A DNA stretch of 64,000 nt from assembly GCF_003003255.1 (NCBI RefSeq), contig NZ_PVTD01000001.1, forward strand, positions 682,001 through 746,000, in the 5' to 3' direction. The notes beneath the pieces are model-generated. The model saw nothing but the letters and a program-made list of their open reading frames with translations, had not been told where the DNA came from and did not search any database. Position 1 is the stretch's first letter. Each line of letters begins with the position of its first letter. Below are positions 8,918-17,159 of the stretch, one piece after another. Source of the DNA: Aliiruegeria haliotis. GTDB taxonomy: Bacteria; Pseudomonadota; Alphaproteobacteria; Rhodobacterales; Rhodobacteraceae. Made by a program: the position numbers and the translations under genes.

Positions 8918-9910
8918 TCAGAAGATGCTCTTGAACTCGTCGATGTTGGAGCTGTCGTAGACGAACGGGTCAGCCATGGCGCCGTTGGTGTTCTCGTCCA
9001 ACGTCAGCGTGCCCATGCGCCCCATCGGGATCTCGGCACCCGGCGCGGCTTCGGCGGCCCCGGAGGCAAGGCTGTGGGCCAGCATCGTGGCGGAATAGCC
9101 AAGGTCGATCGGGTTCCAGATCGCGAAGGACTTGGAGGCCCCGGATTCGATGGCACCGGCCATCTCGGAGGGCAGGCCGAGGCCGGTCACGTTCACCTGG
9201 CCAACCTTGTCGGCATCGACCACGGCCTGGGCGGCGGCCACGATGCCCACGGAGGTCGGCGCGATGATCGCCTTCAGGTCCGGGTGCGTCTGCATCAGGC
9301 CGGTGGCCTCGCGGTAGGATTTGTCGGCGAGGTCATCGCCATAGACTGTCGCGACGACGTTGATGCCGGGGTAGTTCGGCAGGACCTTCGTCATTTCCTC
9401 GATCCAGATGTTCTGGTTGGTCGAGGTCGTGGTGGCCGACAATACGGCAACGTCGCCGCCATCGGGCAGGTGATCGGCGGCGAGCTTGATGATCATGTTG
9501 CCGATCAGCGGGTTGGACGACGGGTTGAGGTGCAGCTGGCGGCCCTCCTCGGCAACGCCGGAATCCCAGGATATCACGGTAATCCCGCGCTTCATCGCTT
9601 TCTGGAGGGTCGGCACCAGCGCGTCGGTGTCATTGGCAGAAACCGCGATCGCGTCGACCTGCTGCGCGATCAGCGAGTTGATCACTTCGATCTGGCCCTC
9701 GGCGGTGGTGTCGGTCGGACCGGTATAGATGATCTCGACGCCACCAAGTTCCTCGGCGGCCTCCTCGGCGCCCTTCGCGGCGGCCTCGAAGAAGCCGATC
9801 CCGAGTGCCTTGACGACAAGCGCGATACGCATGTCGTCGGCCTGTGCGGTACCCGCGACCATGGTCGCGGCAATCGTGGCCGTGGTCAGGGCCTTCCTGA
9901 AAATGCTCAT
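8918..9910 (-). CDS. rhaS: Periplasmic rhamnose-binding protein
   Basis: The 330-residue protein starts with a Sec signal (MSIFRKALTTATIAATMVAGTAQA, probable cleavage before DDMRIAL). The mature part is a type I periplasmic binding protein of the ribose/rhamnose class: IALVVKALGIGFF, INSLIAQQVDAIAVSANDTDAL, VISWDSGVAEEGR and AIIAPTSVGIVAAAQAVVDA. It lies between rhaR and rhaT, as expected for the substrate-binding subunit of the RhaSTPQ importer. A gap of about 75-140 bases to rhaT depends on the rhaT start. The name is the rhizobial one and does not mean the AraC-type RhaS activator of E. coli. Confidence 0.88.
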   Translation of the reverse strand: MSIFRKALTTATIAATMVAGTAQADDMRIALVVKALGIGFFEAAAKGAEEAAEELGGVEIIYTGPTDTTAEGQIEVINSLIAQQVDAIAVSANDTDALVPTLQKAMKRGITVISWDSGVAEEGRQLHLNPSSNPLIGNMIIKLAADHLPDGGDVAVLSATTTSTNQNIWIEEMTKVLPNYPGINVVATVYGDDLADKSYREATGLMQTHPDLKAIIAPTSVGIVAAAQAVVDADKVGQVNVTGLGLPSEMAGAIESGASKSFAIWNPIDLGYSATMLAHSLASGAAEAAPGAEIPMGRMGTLTLDENTNGAMADPFVYDSSNIDEFKSIF

Positions 9911-9957
9911 TGTGGTTTCCTCCCTTGAGCGTTGATGTCCTGCCCGCAGCCCGGCCT

Positions 9958-10764
9958 CTATCCGGCCTGCGAGGTTGTCTTGCGTTTCGCATCGACGGAC
10001 GCGACGATCAGCCGAACGCCAGAGGCCTCCAGCATCGCGGCGCTGTCGTCGTCGATTCCGTCATCCGTGATCACCATGTCGATCCGGTCCAGCGCGCAGA
10101 GCACGAGGCTGGAGCGGTTCTGGAACTTCGTCGAATCCGCCAGGACGACCAGTTCATCAGCCTGGCCGATCAGTTTCTGTTCGGCCTGGATCAGCAGCGG
10201 GTCATTTTCCATCAGGCCGAGCCGGCCGATCCCGTGAATGCCCATGAACATGCGCCGGGCGTAGAAATTGGCGGAGACGTCATTGTCGAATGGCGACAGG
10301 ATGATGTTCTGTTCGCGATAGATGACACCGCCCGGCACCATCACCGTGTTCTTTGAATTCTTGAGCAGGTGCTCGGCGATCGGAAAACTGTTGGTGAAGA
10401 CCTGAAGGCGTTGATTGGCCAGCGGGTGCACCATCTGGAAGGTCGTTGTTCCGCCGTTGATGATGATCGAATCGCCATCCTGGCAGAGTTCCGCAGCGGC
10501 GAGCGCGATCGCTTGTTTCTCGGCCATCTTGCGGGTCTGGTTGATGGTGAAGGGGTGCCCGGCCAGCCCGACGAATTTCGGCGGGGCAATGGCTTCGGCG
10601 CCACCGCGCACCCGGCGCAGCTTCTTTTGCATGTGCAATGCTGCGATGTCGCGCCGGACGGTTGCCTCGGAGGCTCCGGTCAGCGCGCACAGATCTGCCA
10701 CAGTGACCACCGGCCTGTCTTCGACGGCGGATAGGATAACCCTGTGGCGTTCCGACTCGTGCAT
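9958..10764 (-). CDS. rhaR: DeoR-family transcriptional regulator of the rha genes
   Basis: The 268-residue protein has an N-terminal DeoR helix-turn-helix (VTVADLCALTGASEATVRRDIAALH, roughly residues 20-44). A sugar-phosphate sensing domain follows, with INGGTTTFQMVHPL and VLADSTKFQNRSSL. The start at 10764 follows a good ribosome site (GGGAGAACGAA). It is the first gene of the operon and is divergent from the aldolase/dehydrogenase fusion. In R. leguminosarum the corresponding RhaR represses rhamnose genes; that role here is inferred from synteny. Confidence 0.85.
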   Translation of the reverse strand: MHESERHRVILSAVEDRPVVTVADLCALTGASEATVRRDIAALHMQKKLRRVRGGAEAIAPPKFVGLAGHPFTINQTRKMAEKQAIALAAAELCQDGDSIIINGGTTTFQMVHPLANQRLQVFTNSFPIAEHLLKNSKNTVMVPGGVIYREQNIILSPFDNDVSANFYARRMFMGIHGIGRLGLMENDPLLIQAEQKLIGQADELVVLADSTKFQNRSSLVLCALDRIDMVITDDGIDDDSAAMLEASGVRLIVASVDAKRKTTSQAG

Positions 10765-10847
10765 TTCGTTCTCCCTGGTGTCGACGTTGGTCTGGTTTCT
10801 GCTCAGTGTCAATCATTTTCGATCATCAAGCGGCCACTGATGCTCAA

Positions 10848-10898
10848 TTCGAGCGGATAATGATCATTTGTGATTGACTTTGAGTGGATAGATTATCA
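10848..10898. promoter_or_regulatory. Direct-repeat candidate operator in the rhaR / aldolase-fusion divergent promoter
   Basis: Two similar elements, TTCGAGCGGATAATGATCA (10848-10866) and TTTGAGTGGATAGATTATCA (10879-10898), stand in the same orientation with starts 31 bases apart, about three helical turns. They sit midway between the divergent rhaR and fusion genes, an AT-rich patch in otherwise GC-rich DNA. DeoR regulators commonly bind repeated sites, so RhaR is the likely ligand. This is inference from sequence and position. Confidence 0.55.
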
Positions 10899-10949
10899 GC
10901 CTGTGCACAGATTTGACAGATTACGTGCGCTCTGGGGAGGAGCAAAACC

Positions 10950-13052
10950 ATGACGAAAGATATGGAAAACGGCCGTCTGGACAGCCGCTGGGATGCCAGC
11001 CGTGCCGCCTCGATGAGCGAGTCGGACCTGCTCATCTACCGATCAAACCTGCTCGGTTCCGACAAGCGTGTGACCAACTATGGCGGCGGCAACACCTCCG
11101 CCAAGATTGCCGAGACCGATCCGCTGACGGGCAGGGAGACGCAGGTCCTTTGGGTCAAGGGGTCCGGTGGTGATCTTGGCTCCATTGATCGGGCCGGGTT
11201 CTCGACGCTCTACATGGACAAGCTGGAGGCGTTGAAAGGACTCTACCGCGGGCCTGAGCACGAGGACGAGATGGTGGGCTATCTGCCCCATTGCACGTTC
11301 AACCTGAACCCGCGCGCCGCCTCCATCGACACGCCGCTGCATGCCTATGTTCCGCGCCCGCATGTCGATCATGTCCACCCCGACGCGATCATCGCCATCG
11401 CCGCCTCCGCCGAATCGAAAGCGCTCACGCAGGAGATCTTCGGCGACGATATCGGCTGGTTGCCGTGGAAGCGGCCGGGCTACGAACTGGGCCTCTGGCT
11501 GGAGGATTTCTGCCTGAAGAATCCGGACGCGAAGGGCGTCATTCTCGAATCACACGGGCTTTTCACCTGGGCCGACACGGCACTGGATTGCTACGAGCTG
11601 ACCATCGAAACGATCAATCGCGCCATCGCCTGGTTCGACGAGCGGACGGCTGGGAAGCCGGCGTTCGGCGGTGCGGTCCACGCGTCCCTCGATGCACAGG
11701 CGCGCGCTGCCGTCGCCTCGGAACTGATGCCAGCCATTCGCGGCATGGTCTCCGGCGCCCAGCACATGGTGGGGCATTTCGACGATCAGCCCGCGGTGCT
11801 GGACTTCGTGAACGCCAGGGAGATGCCGGCGCTCGCCGCGCTCGGGACAAGCTGCCCGGACCACTTCCTGCGCACGAAGATTTGTCCGCTGGTGGTGGAT
11901 TTCGATCCCGCGAAACCGGATGTGGCCGCGCTGCTGGACGGTCTGGCGGCATCCGTTGCCGCCTATCGCGACAACTACGCCGCCTACTACGACCGATGCA
12001 AACGCGACGACAGTCCGGCCATGCGCGATCCCAATGCGGTGGTCTACCTTGTGCCGGGCGTGGGCATGATCACCTTCGCGAAGGACAAGGCGACGGCGCG
12101 GATCTCCGGCGAGTTCTATGTCAATGCGATCAACGTGATGCGTGGTGCCTCGGCGGTGTCGGAGTATCGCGGCCTGCCAGAGCAGGAGGCCTTCGACATC
12201 GAGTATTGGCTGCTTGAAGAAGCCAAGTTGCAGCGCATGCCGAAGCCCAAGCCGCTTGCCGGGCGGGTGGCGCTCGTGACCGGGGCCGCCGGGGGCATTG
12301 GATCGGCCACCGCTGAACGGTTTTTGCGGGAAGGCGCCTGTGTCGTGCTGACCGATATTGCCGAGGATGCGTTGGAGGAGACCCGCGCAGCACTGGCGGC
12401 GCGGCACTCTGCCGACGTGGTTCGGGCCGTTGCCCTCGACGTGACCGACGAGAGCGCGGTGGACGCGGCCTTCGCCGCTGCCGCGCGGGACTTCGGCGGG
12501 GTGGACTTGCTGGTGTCGAACGCCGGCATTGCCTCCTCCGCACCGATCGAGGACACCAGCCTGGATCTCTGGAACCACAACATGTCGATCCTGTCGACAG
12601 GGTATTTCCTCGTGTCTCGCGCGGGGTTCCGGCTGATGAAAGCGCAGGGGATCGGCGGCGCGGTGGTCTTCGTGGCCTCCAAGAACGGGCTCGCGGCCTC
12701 GCCCAATGCCTCGGCCTATTGCACGGCCAAGGCCAGCGAGATCCATCTGGCCCGATGCCTTGCGCTCGAAGGCGCGCCGGAGGGTATTCGCGTCAATGTC
12801 GTCAACCCTGATGCGGTGTTGCGCGGCTCGCGGATCTGGTCCGGTGACTGGCTGGAACAGCGTGCCGACACCTACAGCACCGACAAGGAGGGTTTGGAGG
12901 AGATGTACCGTCAACGGTCGCTTCTCAAGCGCTCCGTCCTGCCGGAAGACATCGCCGAGGCGGCGTATTTCCTGGTCTCGGAGGCATCCGCCAAGTCGAC
13001 CGGCAACATCCTGAACGTTGATGCCGGCAACGTGCAGTCGTTCACACGCTAG
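10950..13052 (+). CDS. Bifunctional rhamnulose-1-phosphate aldolase / short-chain dehydrogenase
   Basis: The 700-residue protein has two parts. Residues about 1-430 are a class II aldolase with YGGGNTSAKI, LWVKGSGGDLG, HVDHVHPDAIIAIAA and ILESHGLFTWADT. Residues about 435-700 are an SDR with GRVALVTGAAGGIGSATAE (glycine motif near 444-451), SNAG and SAYCTAKASE (catalytic Tyr near 589). The aldolase yields L-lactaldehyde and the SDR domain oxidises it to L-lactate, known for RhaD/RhaE-type fusions in rhizobia and Bacillus. The ribosome site GGGGAGGAG lies 8 bases before the ATG. The gene is divergent from rhaR and ends in VDAGNVQSFTR, the typical C-terminus. Confidence 0.92.
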   Translation: MTKDMENGRLDSRWDASRAASMSESDLLIYRSNLLGSDKRVTNYGGGNTSAKIAETDPLTGRETQVLWVKGSGGDLGSIDRAGFSTLYMDKLEALKGLYRGPEHEDEMVGYLPHCTFNLNPRAASIDTPLHAYVPRPHVDHVHPDAIIAIAASAESKALTQEIFGDDIGWLPWKRPGYELGLWLEDFCLKNPDAKGVILESHGLFTWADTALDCYELTIETINRAIAWFDERTAGKPAFGGAVHASLDAQARAAVASELMPAIRGMVSGAQHMVGHFDDQPAVLDFVNAREMPALAALGTSCPDHFLRTKICPLVVDFDPAKPDVAALLDGLAASVAAYRDNYAAYYDRCKRDDSPAMRDPNAVVYLVPGVGMITFAKDKATARISGEFYVNAINVMRGASAVSEYRGLPEQEAFDIEYWLLEEAKLQRMPKPKPLAGRVALVTGAAGGIGSATAERFLREGACVVLTDIAEDALEETRAALAARHSADVVRAVALDVTDESAVDAAFAAAARDFGGVDLLVSNAGIASSAPIEDTSLDLWNHNMSILSTGYFLVSRAGFRLMKAQGIGGAVVFVASKNGLAASPNASAYCTAKASEIHLARCLALEGAPEGIRVNVVNPDAVLRGSRIWSGDWLEQRADTYSTDKEGLEEMYRQRSLLKRSVLPEDIAEAAYFLVSEASAKSTGNILNVDAGNVQSFTR

Positions 13053-13465
13053 TTTATTGGTGGCCGGGGCAGGGGCGCCGTTGATTGCGCGCCCCGTCAC
13101 GTCCGCCTGTCCCAGCCATTCGCAATCGGCCGGATGCGTGAGAAACCGGGGCGCCGCCGAGTCGCGCCGCCGGCGGCATGTTGGGGGAAAGCCAACGGCA
13201 CAGTCGGTCGTGTCGGCTGGTGAATCTTTGCGACTGATCGCTCCAAACCCGTCCTCAAAACGGTAGCAGATCAGCGGGATGTTCATTGAGCGAAAGGAAG
13301 CAACTCCCGGGACGCCCGGCGATTGCGGCGCATCCTCGCAACGCCAAACACGGTTCACCGGCGCAGACCGGGTATTTGCCAAAATTTGTCGTTTTTAACA
13401 CGCCCACGCCATGGGCACCCCTGTCCGAGCCTGTTGACGATCTGCAAGTGCGCCTGCCTGCAACT
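13053..13465. other. Non-coding gap between convergent genes
   Basis: No convincing gene is seen. The frames that open here on both strands have no family-like motifs and no ribosome sites. The stretch separates the rightward fusion gene from the leftward FucU-like gene, and apart from the hairpin at 13072-13095 nothing distinct was found. Confidence 0.5.
13072..13095. terminator. Weak hairpin after the aldolase/dehydrogenase fusion
   Basis: GGGGCGC (13072-13078) and GCGCCCC (13089-13095) can pair across a 10-base loop, starting 20 bases after the stop of the fusion gene. No T run follows, so a terminator role is only possible. Confidence 0.35.
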
Positions 13466-13885
13466 TCAGGAGATAACCGGGCCGACGGTCAGAAGGATAT
13501 TCGCAAACCTCCGGGTCTCGCCGCTCGCGACAACCAATAGCGTATCGGGCGCTTTGACGGCTGCGTAGAACGCCTCCCTGTCGACCAGTTCGAGTGGTGT
13601 GCGGGGAGGAAGGATCCCGGTGTATTCCGCATGAGCGGAGTTCTCGAAATCGGCGGGCCACGCCATCATTGTCGCCTGTTCGACATTGATAAGCTTGCAC
13701 AGCCCATCAAGAATCGCCGCGCTGGAAATCATCCCCGGCGCGAAGTTCAGATACACGATCTCGGCCTGCGGCGATGCGTTGGTCACGAACGCATAATTGG
13801 CATCGGCAACAAGGATGCGCGACTTGTGACCGGCCCTTGCCAGCGCGGCAAGAAGCTGTGGGTGGATGATCGGAGATTTGATCAT
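13466..13885 (-). CDS. RbsD/FucU-family sugar mutarotase
   Basis: The 139-residue protein belongs to the RbsD/FucU fold: IIHPQLLAALARAGHKSRILVADANYAF at the N-terminus with the catalytic His near residue 20, and a C-terminal LLVVASGETRRFANILL segment. Family members interconvert sugar anomers (ribose pyranose, fucose). The sequence is closer to FucU by its start, but the substrate cannot be named. The start at 13885 has a strong ribosome site (AGGAGGAAAC). It lies 47 bases downstream of an SDR gene on the same strand and is probably co-transcribed with it. Confidence 0.75.
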   Translation of the reverse strand: MIKSPIIHPQLLAALARAGHKSRILVADANYAFVTNASPQAEIVYLNFAPGMISSAAILDGLCKLINVEQATMMAWPADFENSAHAEYTGILPPRTPLELVDREAFYAAVKAPDTLLVVASGETRRFANILLTVGPVIS

Positions 13886-13932
13886 GTTTCCTCCTGTGGG
13901 ATGGTGCCGCGCTGGCGGCACAATCTGTCGGG

Positions 13933-14697
13933 TTACATACGGTAGATGCCACCATTCACGTCGATCGTGGCCCCGCTGATGAAGCCATCATATTCCGAGG
14001 CAAGGAACGTGATGGTTCTGGCGACGTCCTCCGGCGTTCCCGCGCGTCCCAGCGGGATACCCTTGACCGTCTCTTCGGCGGATTCCCGAGTGGTGTGCTG
14101 GTTGTGAAACCGTGTCCCCAGGATCAGACCCGGAGCGACGGCATTGACACGAATGCCGAATTCACCCAGTTCGGCGGACAATGACCGTGTCCATGTCAAC
14201 ACCGCGCCCTTGGTCATGGAGTAGCTCAGCGACCCGGAATGGCCGCCGGAACGACCGGCCAGGGAGGCGAGGTTGACGACGCTTGCGCCGTCCTCTGCGG
14301 CCTTCAGGTGCGGCAGGGCGGCCTGGGTCACGTTGAGCATCGTCGTCATGTTGACGTCGATCACGGTCTGCCAGTAGTCGGGATCGATCTCACCCAGCCA
14401 CTTCCGCGCGATGATCCCGCCAACGTTGTTGATCAAAACATCCATTCCCCCGAGAAACGCGACGGCGTCGGCCACGATCTTTTCTGCTTCCTCTCCCTTG
14501 GTGAGGTCCGCCGGCCCGAATGCTGCGCGTTGCCCCAGAGAGGTCGCCAGCTCGACGAGTTTCTCCGGCCCCTCAACGCCGTTAAAGTAGTGAATGTAGA
14601 TATCGCACCCGGCGTCGATCAGGCACTTGGCGGTGTGATACCCGATGCCCTGTTCGGCTCCGGTGATGAAGACTTTCTTGCCGGTCAACGTTCCCAA
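13933..14697 (-). CDS. SDR family oxidoreductase
   Basis: The protein is a 254-residue short-chain dehydrogenase with GKKVFITGAEQGIGYHTAK (cofactor motif), INNVGG near residue 87, LSYSMTKGA (catalytic Tyr and Lys) and FISGATIDVNGGIYRM at the end. A TTG start at 14697 is chosen because AAGGAG stands 7 bases upstream and the SDR fold starts directly after it; the open frame extends to 14811 without a better site. It heads a two-gene unit with the FucU-like mutarotase, which suggests oxidation of a free aldose such as a 6-deoxy sugar. The substrate is not determinable. Confidence 0.8.
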   Translation of the reverse strand: MGTLTGKKVFITGAEQGIGYHTAKCLIDAGCDIYIHYFNGVEGPEKLVELATSLGQRAAFGPADLTKGEEAEKIVADAVAFLGGMDVLINNVGGIIARKWLGEIDPDYWQTVIDVNMTTMLNVTQAALPHLKAAEDGASVVNLASLAGRSGGHSGSLSYSMTKGAVLTWTRSLSAELGEFGIRVNAVAPGLILGTRFHNQHTTRESAEETVKGIPLGRAGTPEDVARTITFLASEYDGFISGATIDVNGGIYRM

Positions 14698-15469
14698 TTT
14701 GCTTCTCCTTGGTGGTTCGCGCCGCTTCCCTGCGGAGCTGCCGAATTGCGTTTCTGGTTGTGCGGACTTGCTCCGCAGGTTTCCCGGGACTTGCCGGGGT
14801 GGCGTTCCCACTGGCGTCAGATGTCAGCACGGACCTCTGGCAGCACCTGTTGCGCCAAGGCGTTGTTCATTCGCTTTGCCGGAGGGCGGGGCATTTCGGT
14901 CCCGCTGTGGGTCGTGGCCTACAGGTACACGTGGCATTTGTCTATATTTGTAAAACTCAGGCCGTCTATATGCCGAAAGGCCCAGTATTGCCCATCCCTC
15001 CGACACCGGGTGCGACATCCGGTTGCAACTGGCCCCGGACATCGCTCGGGCAACGGGCGGCGGGTATCTCTGCCGGGGCGGTTCGGTTGGTGCAGAATGT
15101 CGTGTCGCTAGCGCTGATGACGCGTTGATCCTTAAGGCTGCGGGAGCGGACGATTGAGCGCAAAGGCGCCTTCGGCCACCGGGAGTGGTCGCAGAGCCGC
15201 GGGGCTGGGGGGGCGATCACCGTCGTGGCCGGACGGGTCGCGGGGCGCCGCCCGTGCCGGGAACCGCTTGGGATCAGCGTCAGGGGACGCCATCGCTGGG
15301 GCGGAGATTGCTGCGGCGTCAACGGTCTGCCGGGTCGCGCGGTACGGCATCGAACGTCCCGGCGCAAGCTCCGGCGGCTCCTCACGCGGCGCTTCCGGGA
15401 GCAACGGGCCGGTGCTGACGCAGACACGGTCCATCCTGCCCCGGCCACCCCTTCAGGCGGGAAAAGCCG
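14698..15469. other. 772-bp gap without a supported gene
   Basis: Several frames are open because the DNA is GC-rich, but none has a recognisable motif, a sound ribosome site or protein-like composition. An AT-rich patch around 14935-14985 (with TTGTCTATATTTGTAAAAC) is the likely promoter region of the SDR/FucU pair. The right half lies downstream of iolJ. Confidence 0.45.
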
Positions 15470-16309
15470 CTAACTCTCCTGTGGCTTGCTCAGGGTGCGC
15501 AGCACCGCTCGTGTTGCCGCGACGAGCGGGTCATGCGTTTCCTTCAGGATCTCCAGGCGATCGAAGCGGGCGCGGTCACGGTCCACCGCTGCCCGCAGGG
15601 CCTTGCCGAAGGCCATGCGCAACTCGGTGCCGATATTGACCTTGCAGATGGCCGAACGGGCGGCGAGTGTCCGGCGCTGTGCCGCCGGCACGCCGGATCC
15701 ACCGTGGATCACCAGTGGCAGGTTTGTGACCGCCTCGATCTGCCGGATCCGTTGCTCGTCCAGCCCTGCGCCGCACTGCGTCTGAAGGTGAACATTGCCG
15801 ACGGAGATTGCCATTGCATCGACACTGGTGCTCTGCGCGAAAAGCGCAGCTTCCGCAGGATCAGTTCCGGCAGAGGAAGCGCCGTCGAAATAGCCGACGA
15901 ACCCGACCTCGCCCTCGCAGGAAATCCCCGCGCCATGGGCCAGTTCGACGACGGCGGCGGTTTCGTCGATGTTGCGGGCAAGCGGCTTCCGGGAGCCGTC
16001 ATACATCAACGAGGTGAACCCGCAGTCGAGCGCCATCCGGCATTCCTCGAACGTGTACCCGTGATCGAGATGCGCCACGACCGGAACCGAAGCGGCCTCC
16101 GCCAGATGCCGGAACATGCGCCCAAGGATGGGCAGCGGCGTGTGTTCGCGACAGGACGGGCCGGCTTGCAGGATGACCGGCACCTGTTCGGCCTCGGCGG
16201 CGGCCACGTAGGCGCGCATGTCCTCCCAGCCCTGCGTGACGAGCCCACCGACCGCATGGCCGTGCTTCAGGGCCGGTTGCAGAACTTCTGCAAGCGTTGC
16301 CAGAGTCAT
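15470..16309 (-). CDS. iolJ: Class II aldolase, IolJ-like (6-phospho-5-dehydro-2-deoxy-D-gluconate aldolase)
   Basis: The 279-residue TIM-barrel aldolase of the fructose-bisphosphate class II family has VVAHLDHGYTFEECRMAL with the zinc histidine, the glycine-rich IHGGSGVP phosphate loop, and KVNIGTELRMAF. By fold alone it could be a fructose- or tagatose-bisphosphate aldolase. The direct coupling to iolB (4-base overlap) and iolC favours IolJ, which cleaves the IolC product to dihydroxyacetone phosphate and malonate semialdehyde. It is the last gene of the leftward iolC-iolB-iolJ unit. Confidence 0.78.
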   Translation of the reverse strand: MTLATLAEVLQPALKHGHAVGGLVTQGWEDMRAYVAAAEAEQVPVILQAGPSCREHTPLPILGRMFRHLAEAASVPVVAHLDHGYTFEECRMALDCGFTSLMYDGSRKPLARNIDETAAVVELAHGAGISCEGEVGFVGYFDGASSAGTDPAEAALFAQSTSVDAMAISVGNVHLQTQCGAGLDEQRIRQIEAVTNLPLVIHGGSGVPAAQRRTLAARSAICKVNIGTELRMAFGKALRAAVDRDRARFDRLEILKETHDPLVAATRAVLRTLSKPQES

Positions 16310-17148
16310 TTGAACTTCGCCACCATGTCCTTGATCCCGGGGATCGTCTCCAACTGATCGGCATGTGTCGGCTGAAAGAACTGCACCAGCGAACGTTGGC
16401 TCAGCCCGCCCAGAATGGTGAAGTAGTACATCTCGTATCCCGGAAGCGCGGCGCAGGGATGGTAGCCCCGGTCGAGCAGGATCGTGGAACCATCGACGAT
16501 ATGGTAGGCGTCGCCGGGCTCGTTATCCACCCGCTGGAGCATCTGCACACCGGAGCCATGGCGCGGGCGGAAACGGAAGTTGTAGGTCTCGTCATGGCGG
16601 GTTTCATCAGGCAGGCGGTCGGTATCGTGCTTGTGCGAGGGAAACCCCGACCACCCGCCCTGGCCGACCGTGAACAGTTCGGAGACCAGCAGGCGTCCGA
16701 CCTTGCCGTGCTGCTTCTGCCCGAGAATGTGCTTGATCTTGCGGTGGGTCTTGGTGTCGTCCGAGCCGTACTGGACAGGGTCGATGCCGTCCCCGCGCAC
16801 ATCGAAGGGCTCCAGCACCGTGTCATATCGTGCCCCGGCGACGAAAACCTCGGCCGTCGCGGACACGCAGACCATCTGCGCCTTCGCGCCGACCGGGACA
16901 TAGACGCCTTCCGGCTCGCCATCCCAGACATCGACGCCTCGGTTGCCGAGACGCGGGAAGGCGACCCCTTCGACCTCGACATCCACCGTGCCGGTGGCGG
17001 GCACGATGCAGGTTTCATAGCCTGGAACCCGGTATTCAAAGGCCTCGCCGGCCTTCAGTTTGACGATATTGAAATAGTTCAGCGGAACCGTCGGGTTGTC
17101 GGCGTCGACGATGGGCGCGTTCCGGTTGTCGAACGGGGGGATGTGCAT
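16306..17148 (-). CDS. iolB: 5-deoxy-glucuronate isomerase
   Basis: The 280-residue protein matches the IolB cupin family: GGWSGFPSHKHDTDRLPDETRHDETYNFRFRP holds the metal histidines and glutamate, and YHPCAALPGYEMYYFTILGG is a conserved C-terminal block. In myo-inositol catabolism it converts 5-deoxy-D-glucuronate to 5-dehydro-2-deoxy-D-gluconate. It is 11 bases after iolC and overlaps iolJ by 4 bases. The enzymes that normally produce its substrate (IolG, IolE, IolD) are not in this window. Confidence 0.9.
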   Translation of the reverse strand: MHIPPFDNRNAPIVDADNPTVPLNYFNIVKLKAGEAFEYRVPGYETCIVPATGTVDVEVEGVAFPRLGNRGVDVWDGEPEGVYVPVGAKAQMVCVSATAEVFVAGARYDTVLEPFDVRGDGIDPVQYGSDDTKTHRKIKHILGQKQHGKVGRLLVSELFTVGQGGWSGFPSHKHDTDRLPDETRHDETYNFRFRPRHGSGVQMLQRVDNEPGDAYHIVDGSTILLDRGYHPCAALPGYEMYYFTILGGLSQRSLVQFFQPTHADQLETIPGIKDMVAKFK

Positions 17149-17159
17149 GGTTGGGCCTT

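Noticed and set aside
7304-9928. Long rightward frame opposite rhaT and rhaS (874 codons)
   Set aside because: It runs antisense to two well-supported genes and its composition (Asp/Gly/His-rich) is the mirror of high-GC codon bias.
10950-13052. Assembly or frameshift artefact joining aldolase and dehydrogenase
   Set aside because: The two-domain protein of about 700 residues is an established family with this exact order, so the fusion is genuine.
14709-15128. Rightward 139-codon frame in the SDR-iolJ gap
   Set aside because: It has no similarity that I can see and is antisense to the likely promoter region of the SDR gene.
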